A DNA stretch of 64,000 nt from a virus. The translations under genes and the position numbers were made by a program. The stretch's first letter is position 1. Every line of letters begins with the position of its first letter. The notes under the pieces were generated by a model that was not told the origin of the DNA, made no database searches, and worked only from the letters and a program-made list of their open reading frames with translations. Location of the stretch: the IMG/VR virus record IMGVR_UViG_3300046780_000484, positions 1 to 64,000 of that record; one strand, given 5' to 3'. Positions 32,968 through 39,115 of this stretch are shown here, piece after piece.

Positions 32968-33453
32968 TCACGGGTCGTACGGGCGGAACGCCTCGATCGC
33001 GATCCGCTGCAGTTCCCCGTCATCGATCGCGTCCTCGGTGGTCGGCTCGAGGAACGGGTGCTTCTCCATGAGGACCGACCGGTGCCGCCAGATCCCCCCG
33101 GAGTCCTTCCAGCCCATGTGCCTGCCGGACGTGGGCCGCAGGAGGCAGGAGCCGAACTCGAAGACGTGCGCCCGCCTGTCCGTGGACCCCGCCGACGACG
33201 ACGACCGCAGCCCTTCCGTCGCCGGGGTCGAGTACATGCTGTCCGCCAGCGCCCCGGATCCGTACGAGGGGGGCTCGCCCGGCCGGGCCTTGTAGTAGGT
33301 GCCGGGCGGGTTGATCCGCCGGGTCAGGGTCTCGTTCGCCGTCCGGTCCGCGATGTACCGGGCCATCGCCCCGGCGGCTGCGGGAGCGCCCAGCCTAGCC
33401 TTCGCCAGGACGGCTTCCAGGTAGGCGACGTTCTGCTCGGGAGTGATCGCCAC
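32968..33453 (-). CDS. HK97 gp10-like tail completion / virion protein
   Basis: 161 aa. The C-terminal block MGWKDSGGIWRHRSVLMEKHPFLEPTTEDAIDD recalls the KHPFMRPA end of gp10-like head-tail joining proteins. GTYYKARPGEPPSYGSGALADSM is also typical. GTG start at 33453. It lies between the TnpB-associated remnant and the tape measure, on the late strand. The family call is tentative because such genes usually precede the tail tube gene. Confidence 0.6.
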   Translation of the reverse strand: MAITPEQNVAYLEAVLAKARLGAPAAAGAMARYIADRTANETLTRRINPPGTYYKARPGEPPSYGSGALADSMYSTPATEGLRSSSSAGSTDRRAHVFEFGSCLLRPTSGRHMGWKDSGGIWRHRSVLMEKHPFLEPTTEDAIDDGELQRIAIEAFRPYDP

Positions 33454-33717
33454 GGAGCACCCCCCGGAGCGTCCTCAGATCGCCGCCGGCCGCCTGGAGG
33501 GGCATCACCCGCGCGCTGAGGCACGGCCGGCTCCAGCCAAGCCCTACACGGCGGTAGCGGCCCTTCCAGTCGCCGCCGGGCGCGCCGAAACCGAACCGTT
33601 CTGTCGGCTGACCCTCGCACCACCACCACACCGGCCGGCCGAGCGCCATCAGCTCAGCCGCCTCAGCCCACGTACCCCGCGCCACCCAGCCGCTCAGATG
33701 TGATCGAGAAACACGCC
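33395..33717 (-). pseudogene. C-terminal remnant of a paralogue of the 35948-36397 gene
   Basis: The sequence encodes WVARGTWAEAAEL, PVWWWCEGQPTERFGF and YRRVGLGW, lined up with WVARGTYLEVCGL, PVWWFCDGDPTDRFGF and YRRVGLGY of the intact gene at 35948. Just before this, GGCGTGTTTCTCGAT matches the GVFLD codons of the intact gene but in another frame. Homology stops exactly at the TnpB right end (33718), so insertion there appears to have removed the N-terminal half. The frame runs into the next gene. Confidence 0.7.
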
Positions 33718-33870
33718 TTGACATCCTCCTTGCGTAATACAAGGATTCCCGGCGGCGCTCATGCGGCACCTGCCAGAGGTTCACGCAACCGCCTCCCGGC
33801 AAGCCGGGGACTCGGCGCTGTGCGCCTGCGCGTGCTGTTAAGGCCGGCTGCCCGCCGGGCCTTCCGCTCA
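33698..33870 (-). ncRNA. Predicted omega RNA (TnpB guide RNA)
   Basis: TnpB guide RNAs derive from the 3' end of tnpB and the element's right end. Here the scaffold should end at the GAGGATGTCAA terminus (33718), followed by a guide from flanking DNA (about 33717 to 33698). The hairpin TCCTTG-N7-CAAGGA lies just upstream. The 5' boundary is not visible and is arbitrary. Expression is not shown. Confidence 0.45.
33718..33758 (-). mobile_element. IS200/IS605-family right end (RE)
   Basis: After the tnpB stop the minus strand reads GGGAATCCTTG, a 7-nt loop, CAAGGAGGATGTCAA, the classic terminal hairpin of IS605/IS1341-type elements. The stem is CAAGGA/TCCTTG at 33740-33745 and 33727-33732. The element end is placed at the final TCAA (33718). 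The left end was not located; no tnpA is present, so the element is non-autonomous. Confidence 0.7.
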
Positions 33871-35042
33871 ATATTCAGAGCGGCATTCTTGTCCGCGTGA
33901 TCGGTGTGGCCGCATGCGGTGCAGGCGAACTCCCGCCCGCAGCCGGGTCTACTTTTGGGATCCACTGTCCCGCATGCCGAGCACGTTTGAGACGTGAACG
34001 GCGCGGGAACCACCCGCAGTTCGCTCCCGAACAGGGGAGCCTTGTACTCCAACTGGCGGCGCCGTTCGTAAGGGATATTGTCCAGGATCGCCCGGTTGAG
34101 AGCCGCCTTCTGGCGGATGTTCTTACCGGGAGCGTCGGCAGTACCCTTCGCGCTTGCCGTCATCCTCATCACCCGCAAGTCCTCGATGCCGACGTAGCCG
34201 TGGTTTTTGGCGAGGTCGGTCGTGAGCTTGTGGGTGAAGTCGAGCCTGCGCCGCGCTTGCCGACCGCGCAGATCAGCGATAGCGGCGTACGTCTTGCGGA
34301 GACGACTGGAGTACCGGCCGCCGTTGTGCTTCTTTGCATAGGCGAGCTGCCGCCGCGCCCGGCGCTCCAATCCAAGCAGCCGTTTCTGCTCACCCGGCGT
34401 GAGAGTCGGAGGCATCAGCCGGGGCGCATCCTCGTCGGAGACGTAGGCTGCGCAGGTAGTGCCGAAGTCCACCCCGCAACCCGGCTTCTCGTTTGCCGGA
34501 GCGGCCTTGCGGCCCGTTGCGACACCGACGACGAGATGCCATATGCCCGCACCGTTCACCTTGACCGTTGCGTTCCGCAGTTCACCGCCGAGCGATCGGG
34601 ACCAGCGGAACCGCACCCATCCGATCTTCGGGAGCCGGATTTCGCTCCAGTGTCGGTTCAGCCGCCGTATCTTCAGATCCTGGCCGGTGAACGGGACGGC
34701 AAGGATCTTGCTGCGCTTCTTGCGCTCGGGGGCACCCGCCAGATGTCGCGGGTTCCACCAGTTGTCGTAGGCGCGGTCAAGATGCCTGAGGATCTGGTGT
34801 GCGCTCTGGGCTGGCATGTCGGTCAGCCAGGGCAGGTCGGCGCGGGCCTGGGTTAGGTAGGCACTCTGATCGAAGGCGCGCAAGGTGCGCCGTCGCTGTT
34901 CCCAGACGAACCGGCGCTGCTCCAGCGCGAGATTCCAGACAGTGCGGCACATGTGACCCCAGGCAGTCAAGCGTTCCGCTTGATCTGGTTCTGGGTACAG
35001 GCGATACTTCCGCGCAGAGTCTGCCTTGCGAGTCTCGCTCAC
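33759..35042 (-). CDS. tnpB: TnpB RNA-guided endonuclease (IS605 OrfB family)
   Basis: 427 aa. N-terminal OrfB_IS605 segment (RKYRLYPEPDQAERLTAWGHMCRTVWN), then a RuvC core with Asp in GVDFG (about residue 190), Glu in GIEDL (about 285) and Asp in HADKNAALNI (about 383). The zinc finger C-x2-C ... C-x2-C (TCSACG ... ACTACG) lies between the last two. All catalytic residues are present, so it may be an active guide-dependent nuclease. GTG 35042 overlaps the stop of an upstream DNA methyltransferase by 4 bp, suggesting co-translation. No TnpA transposase is nearby. Confidence 0.93.
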   Translation of the reverse strand: MSETRKADSARKYRLYPEPDQAERLTAWGHMCRTVWNLALEQRRFVWEQRRRTLRAFDQSAYLTQARADLPWLTDMPAQSAHQILRHLDRAYDNWWNPRHLAGAPERKKRSKILAVPFTGQDLKIRRLNRHWSEIRLPKIGWVRFRWSRSLGGELRNATVKVNGAGIWHLVVGVATGRKAAPANEKPGCGVDFGTTCAAYVSDEDAPRLMPPTLTPGEQKRLLGLERRARRQLAYAKKHNGGRYSSRLRKTYAAIADLRGRQARRRLDFTHKLTTDLAKNHGYVGIEDLRVMRMTASAKGTADAPGKNIRQKAALNRAILDNIPYERRRQLEYKAPLFGSELRVVPAPFTSQTCSACGTVDPKSRPGCGREFACTACGHTDHADKNAALNIERKARRAAGLNSTRRRTAPSPRLAGRRLREPLAGAA

Positions 35043-35776
35043 GACGTCTCATCGAGCCGGTCGAATAGGCTTCTTTGCGCGCTCATGACTCCGACCAGCA
35101 GGTAGGAGTGGGCCCGGTGTGCTCGCTGCTGGCGTTTGGTTGGCTGCGGCATCCGAGAGGTGTTGACCAAGACGAACATGTCGGCCAGGTCCACGCCCGC
35201 CGCCGCCATGATCCGGATGACGTCAAGATGCACGAGGTGCAGCCGGTGGTTGTAGGTCATGTCCTGGCACTTGACCATCAGCCGCCCGGTGCCGGGAGCC
35301 AAGACGCGAGCGCACTCGCGAACACCGTCCCGGTACAGGTCCAGTACGTCGTTCATAGTCTGACGCCCGGTGGTGTTCAGCGCGTAACTGCGGCCAACCC
35401 CGAAGTTGCGCTCAGGCTTGCCGTGTACCGGCTGGTAGGGCGGGTCGAACACCGCTACGTCAACGCTGCCATCGGCGTATGGCAGGTTCCGGCAGTCGGC
35501 CACGAGGTCAGCCTTCGCGGTCGGCCGGATATCGCTGCACGTCACCTCAAGCTTGGGGGCGGATCTCCAGAACACGCCCTCGCCGCAAGTCACATCGACC
35601 ACCCGGTCATCCGAGGTGATCCACAGTTGGGCGACTTGCTCAATCAGCCGGTCATTGGTGCCGACAACCGCCGACGTGACCACATCGGGCGTTACTCCGG
35701 GGCAGATGACTGGCGCTCCATAGGCAACCGGATCTGTCGGAGTATATCGCCCGCGTAGCCCGCTACCAGGTGTCAT
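35039..35776 (-). CDS. SAM-dependent DNA methyltransferase (DPPY motif)
   Basis: 245 aa. VVDVTCGEGVFW is the SAM-binding motif I and VAVFDPPYQPVHG is the catalytic motif IV of N6-adenine or N4-cytosine methylases. The order I then IV is visible. Between them, SDIRPTAKADLVADCRNLPYADGS resembles motifs II-III. ATG 35776 is chosen because TACACT lies exactly 6 nt upstream; longer frames lack a site. No restriction enzyme partner is seen, so it is an orphan methylase. Its stop overlaps the tnpB start. Confidence 0.85.
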   Translation of the reverse strand: MTPGSGLRGRYTPTDPVAYGAPVICPGVTPDVVTSAVVGTNDRLIEQVAQLWITSDDRVVDVTCGEGVFWRSAPKLEVTCSDIRPTAKADLVADCRNLPYADGSVDVAVFDPPYQPVHGKPERNFGVGRSYALNTTGRQTMNDVLDLYRDGVRECARVLAPGTGRLMVKCQDMTYNHRLHLVHLDVIRIMAAAGVDLADMFVLVNTSRMPQPTKRQQRAHRAHSYLLVGVMSAQRSLFDRLDETS

Positions 35777-35798
35777 GTACGCAGTGTACCATATTGGG
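35777..35798. promoter_or_regulatory. Overlapping divergent leaderless promoters (methylase / antitoxin)
   Basis: Minus: TACACT (35783-35788), 6-nt spacer, ATG 35776. Plus: TACCAT (35787-35792), 6-nt spacer, ATG 35799. The two -10 boxes share two bases, so polymerase cannot bind both at once. Only 22 bp separate the start codons. Confidence 0.65.
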
Positions 35799-35993
35799 AT
35801 GGAGCCGAAGCGAATGGGCACACGCGAGTTGCGGGACAATCTCAGCGTCCGTATCGACGCCGCCTACGTCCGCCATGAACCGACGATCGTCACCAGGAAC
35901 GGGCGACCAAGAGCCGTACTCATCTCGTACGAGGAATGGCTCATGTCTCAAGCAAGGGGACGGGACCAGGAGGCCTGCACCGGCCCGCCATAG
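35799..35993 (+). CDS. Phd/YefM-type antitoxin, orphan
   Basis: 64 aa. MGTRELRDNLSVRIDAAYV ... EPTIVTRNGRPRAVLISYEEW is the Phd/YefM DNA-binding fold, including the conserved NGRP and the YEEW. Antitoxins of this type bind their own promoter; here it lies over the methylase promoter, which it may control. No toxin gene follows: the next bases belong to an opposite-strand gene with a 46-bp 3' overlap. Confidence 0.8.
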   Translation: MEPKRMGTRELRDNLSVRIDAAYVRHEPTIVTRNGRPRAVLISYEEWLMSQARGRDQEACTGPP

Positions 35994-36397
35994 CCGAGAC
36001 CGACACGACGATAGCGATATCCCCAGTCCCCGCGAATGCCGTCCGGACTGAATCCGAACCTGTCCGTCGGATCGCCGTCGCAGAACCACCAGACGGGCTT
36101 GTTGTCCGACAGTAGGCCGCAAACCTCCAAGTAGGTACCCCTAGCTACCCATCGGTTCACGTCTAGGAACACGCCGTAGGCTGCCTGCCGCCTCACCTCG
36201 GGCCACAGGGCCTGCCACTCCTTCGTGTTCCGGTAGAGATCCTCCGCGACCAGCACCCTCACCGGGCAGCCAGTCAGCGTGTGGAACGGGAACTCGCGGG
36301 CCGCCTCGAGGACGGGAGTGCCATACAAGGCCATCGGGGACATCAAATAAAGAACAGGCGGCGACGAGGAAATGACAGGCCGGAAATGCGGGAGCAT
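35948..36397 (-). CDS. Hypothetical protein, intact paralogue of the broken gene at 33395
   Basis: 149 aa at most; the ATG near 36343 (SPMALYGTPVLEAARE) is a possible later start. Conserved-looking parts are CPVRVLVAEDLYRNTKEW, GVFLDVNRWVARGTYLEV, PVWWFCDGDPTDRFGF and YRYRRVGLGY. The DPTDRFGF block recalls nucleotide or phosphate binding but no family is recognised. Encoded beside a glycosyltransferase in the cargo between tail genes. Confidence 0.65.
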   Translation of the reverse strand: MLPHFRPVISSSPPVLYLMSPMALYGTPVLEAAREFPFHTLTGCPVRVLVAEDLYRNTKEWQALWPEVRRQAAYGVFLDVNRWVARGTYLEVCGLLSDNKPVWWFCDGDPTDRFGFSPDGIRGDWGYRYRRVGLGYGGPVQASWSRPLA

Positions 36398-36403
36398 GTA
36401 TAA

Positions 36404-37468
36404 TTAAAGGCGTAAGGAGCGTCGCGCTGCCATGCGCGTCAGGAGTTCGTCAATGGCCGGTCCCATGTATTTCTCGGCGACATTGCCGACCTCGTACTGG
36501 CTCACCGACTCGCGGAGTTTTACCTGGTCAACGTCCTGCCGCTGCTCGTACGACTGCTCCAGCGCCGCAACCATTCCTGAAATGGAAGGGCGAATCCACC
36601 AGCCCCTGTGGACGCCATTGAAAAACGGCTCGCCGTCCACCTGGATGCCGTCCGGGTTCAGTTCCTCCATGGACGAGCAGCGGGTCGTGATGACGGGCGT
36701 CCCGCACGCTTTTGCTTCAACGATGGGCAGCCCGAATCCTTCCGCGTACGTCGCCGCCAGCAGCACGTCGCACATCCCGTACCAGTCAGCGAGATCAGCC
36801 GGCTGGATCAGCCCCGCGTTGTACCGGTACTGGTCCACTACCCGAACCCGGTCCGTGATCCCCAGCGACTCCGCCAGGAACTCCAGGTCCTGCCCCCCGT
36901 CGCAGTGCACCGCCGTGTGCAGCCACAGCAGCGAATCCGGCCGCGACCGCAGGAACTTCGCGAACGCGAGCAGCATCTCCGCCGGCGCCTTCCTGATCGC
37001 GTCGTTGTTAGCCGCGTTCACGCCGATCACGAACGTCTCCGGGCCGAGCCCGGCCGCCTCCCGCAGCGCCGCCCGGTCCTCCGGGATGACCCACGTGTCG
37101 AACGGGATGCCGTGCGGCACGTAGAGGGCGTTGCCGAACCCGGCATCCCGGAACCGGTCCAGCCCGAACCGGGACATCGCTATCAGCGAGGCCCCGCCTG
37201 CTTCCACCACGTTCCTGTCCGCCACGGACATCGGACGGCAGTCCGCGGGCAGCCAGTGCGCCACCGGGAGTTCCTTGAGCACGCCCGGGTCCATCACCCA
37301 CACGTCGCCCAGGGTGATCACCAGATCGGGCTGGATGTGGCGGGAGTGCTGCTGGAGGGACGGGCTGCAGTACGACCCGCCGAAGCCGGGAAGGACCGGG
37401 ATGCCCTCCCACTGGGTGACGGATCCCGACAGGCCCCAGTACGTAGCGATGAACACCTCGTGGCCCAA
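36404..37468 (-). CDS. GT4-family glycosyltransferase (possibly N-truncated)
   Basis: 354 aa. GT-B fold transferase using a nucleotide sugar. The E-x7-E motif of GT4 enzymes appears in AEGFGLPIVEAKACGTPVI, preceded by ADWYGMCDVLL. The N-terminal part (FIATYWGLSGSVTQWEG ... PDLVITLGDVW) is also typical. The frame continues upstream of the TTG start as SGYGQQTAIWIKRLAG, the usual glycine-rich sugar-donor loop, until a TAA, without any ATG/GTG. The real start is therefore unclear or the gene has lost its beginning. Confidence 0.8.
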   Translation of the reverse strand: MGHEVFIATYWGLSGSVTQWEGIPVLPGFGGSYCSPSLQQHSRHIQPDLVITLGDVWVMDPGVLKELPVAHWLPADCRPMSVADRNVVEAGGASLIAMSRFGLDRFRDAGFGNALYVPHGIPFDTWVIPEDRAALREAAGLGPETFVIGVNAANNDAIRKAPAEMLLAFAKFLRSRPDSLLWLHTAVHCDGGQDLEFLAESLGITDRVRVVDQYRYNAGLIQPADLADWYGMCDVLLAATYAEGFGLPIVEAKACGTPVITTRCSSMEELNPDGIQVDGEPFFNGVHRGWWIRPSISGMVAALEQSYEQRQDVDQVKLRESVSQYEVGNVAEKYMGPAIDELLTRMAARRSLRL

Positions 37469-37482
37469 TCCGGCAAGGCGCT

Positions 37483-37572
37483 TTATCCAGATTGCGGTCT
37501 GTTGTCCGTAACCGCTTTAAACTGGCGGACCACGGAGCGCAGCTGCTCCACAAGATCCTCGCCATTAAGCAC
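37483..37572 (-). CDS. 29-aa leader-type ORF ahead of the glycosyltransferase
   Basis: GTG 37572 follows GGGGAGGTG and reads LNGEDLVEQLRSVVRQFKA to a TAA at 37483, just before the glycosyltransferase start. It may be a small gene or the end of an older gene whose frame now couples translation to the downstream one. Weak evidence. Confidence 0.35.
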   Translation of the reverse strand: MLNGEDLVEQLRSVVRQFKAVTDNRPQSG

Positions 37573-37660
37573 CACCTCCCCTCGTCAGGGAGACGCGATG
37601 CCACGAAATACGGGTCACTCGCCGCCCCTCTCTAGTGCCACAGAAAATGGCGCATTGTGT

Positions 37661-37672
37661 TATTATGGATAA
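37661..37672 (+). promoter_or_regulatory. Leaderless promoter of the HNH-AP2 gene
   Basis: TATTAT (37661-37666), 6-nt spacer, then GTG 37673. Near-perfect leaderless layout in an AT-rich patch. Confidence 0.6.
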
Positions 37673-38464
37673 GTGAAAGAAATCCCCTTGCGTGGTCGCC
37701 ACGGGCAAGGTCGCGTCATGCTTGTGGATGACGAAGACTACGAGCTAATGTCCCGCATTAAATGGCACGCCATCGTCGATAACAACGGCTGCCTGAGCGT
37801 TCAGGCACGGATCTCTGCCCACAACTTCCTTACCGGCTACGCGCTGACCGATCACGCCAACGGGAACCCTCTGGACAACACCCGAGGGAACCTGCGCGAT
37901 GCCACATCCAGGCAGAACAGCTGGAACAGGCGACTCAGGAGCGACTCCCGAACTGGCTATAAAGGCGTCAACTCAAGGCGGGGCGGGCGAGGGTACGTCG
38001 CACGGATCCTCGTAGACGGGAAGCGTAAAACGCTGGGATGGTTTCACGATCCGATCAACGCCGCGAAGGCGTACGACGCGGCAGCCCGTGAAGCCTTCGG
38101 GGAGTTCGCCCGGCTTAATTTCCCGGATAGCGAAGACCTTCCGGACGCCCGGGAGTCTCGGGTTTCTCGTACGCAGCGCCGCGTCCGGGAGACGATTTCC
38201 GGAATGGAGGATCAGCCCAGCGGAAAGCAGTCCAAGTACTCGGAGGCCAGCTGGAACCGGCCCTACCGCGGGGGAACGCGGGCAGGCTTCAAGGGGGTCA
38301 ACTGGTCAGGCAGGAGATGGCAGGCTCGCATCATGAAAGACGGGAAGCGGCACTTCCTCGGCACCTACGACACCGCCGAGGAGGCGGCCCGAGCGTATGA
38401 CGCCGCCGCTTGCACCCTGTTCGGGGGTCATGCGCGGTTGAACTTCCCAGGGGAGGCGGCGTGA
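37673..38464 (+). CDS. HNH homing endonuclease with two AP2 domains
   Basis: 263 aa. Residues 1-85 carry a degenerate HNH nuclease core: VDDEDYELMSRIKWHAI and DHANGNPLDNTRGNLRDAT. Two AP2 DNA-binding domains follow: TGYKGVNSRRGGRGYVARI ... AAKAYDAAAREAFGEFARLN and AGFKGVNWSGRRWQARI ... AARAYDAAACTLFGGHARLN. Tandem AP2 suggests a duplicated recognition module. Plus-strand gene inside the late region, own leaderless promoter, ending 14 bp before the tail chaperone GT stop on the other strand. Confidence 0.9.
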   Translation: MKEIPLRGRHGQGRVMLVDDEDYELMSRIKWHAIVDNNGCLSVQARISAHNFLTGYALTDHANGNPLDNTRGNLRDATSRQNSWNRRLRSDSRTGYKGVNSRRGGRGYVARILVDGKRKTLGWFHDPINAAKAYDAAAREAFGEFARLNFPDSEDLPDARESRVSRTQRRVRETISGMEDQPSGKQSKYSEASWNRPYRGGTRAGFKGVNWSGRRWQARIMKDGKRHFLGTYDTAEEAARAYDAAACTLFGGHARLNFPGEAA

Positions 38465-38478
38465 TCGAGCTAGCCCGC

Positions 38479-39098
38479 TTAGTCGCTGCCGCCCTTGACC
38501 TTCGCCAGCGTCTCGACTGCTTCCGCCTTGGCGGCCTTGATCACCGGCAGCCAGAACAGTTCCTGCCGCCTGAGCCGGCGGACGACCTCCGGAGGCCAGC
38601 CCCGCTCGTCGGCCCACCGGTCATACATCAGCATCTCCGGAGGGAAATCCTCAGGGAGCTGGAAAGCGGCAGGCTGATCGGGCCGGAGGTTCCGGTCGAT
38701 GAAGAACTGCGCTAGCCGTCCTGCGAGCTTTTTGGGTCCTGCGACTCCAGGGCGTCGAGTTCCCTCAGCAGCGCCTTGGCCTTACCCAGCAGGGCCGCGT
38801 AGTCCCTGACCTTCATCACCCGAGAGATCGCCACGTCAGCCGCCGCCACGCCGTTCTGGCTGGGAATCGGCGCCGGGTACGACCAGGCCGTGATGATGCG
38901 CCCCAGGAGGGCATTCGCCTGGTCGTCCTCCATCTCCTTCGGGGAGTACTCCGTTTCCCCGCCGGGGCCTGACTTGATCTTCACGGCCCGGCGGACGATG
39001 AGCAGGTCTTCGCCCATGAGGTCGTCCAGGTCGGTCAGGTCAACCCAGTTGCTGCTGGTGCCATCGGCTTGCTTCGAGGGCAACTCGAAACGCGGCAT
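38479..39098 (-). CDS. Tail assembly chaperone GT (-1 frameshift product)
   Basis: 206 aa made by a -1 ribosomal frameshift at CCCAAAA (38736-38730) near the end of G. After the slip the new frame reads KLAGRLAQFFIDRNLRPDQ and ends ETLAKVKGGSD at a TAA (38479). This is the G/GT pair of long-tailed phages: the T part binds tail tube, the G part coats the tape measure. The total of 621 translated nucleotides is divisible by three only with the shift. The downstream frame has no good start of its own. Confidence 0.88.
38712..39098 (-). CDS. Tail assembly chaperone G
   Basis: 128 aa, unshifted product. FELPSKQADGTSSNWVDLTDLDDLMGEDLL and YAALLGKAKALLRELDALESQ are typical of actinophage G proteins. 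Directly downstream of the tail tube gene. Chaperones the tape measure protein during tail assembly. Confidence 0.88.
   Translation of the reverse strand: MPRFELPSKQADGTSSNWVDLTDLDDLMGEDLLIVRRAVKIKSGPGGETEYSPKEMEDDQANALLGRIITAWSYPAPIPSQNGVAAADVAISRVMKVRDYAALLGKAKALLRELDALESQDPKSSQDG
38730..38736 (-). other. Programmed -1 frameshift site CCCAAAA
   Basis: Reads C-CCA-AAA in the G frame, an XXXYYYZ slippery heptamer, 21 nt before the G stop codon. A -1 slip gives CCC-AAA-AAG and opens the GT frame. Confidence 0.88.
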
Positions 39099-39115
39099 TC
39101 GCGCCTGCTTTCCTG

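Noticed and set aside
33759-35042. Cas12-type CRISPR nuclease
   Set aside because: Only about 430 aa, IS605-type right end present, no repeats or cas1/cas2; TnpB is the right call.
35799-35993. Complete toxin-antitoxin operon
   Set aside because: Only the Phd-like antitoxin is present; no Doc/RelE-like toxin follows on the plus strand.
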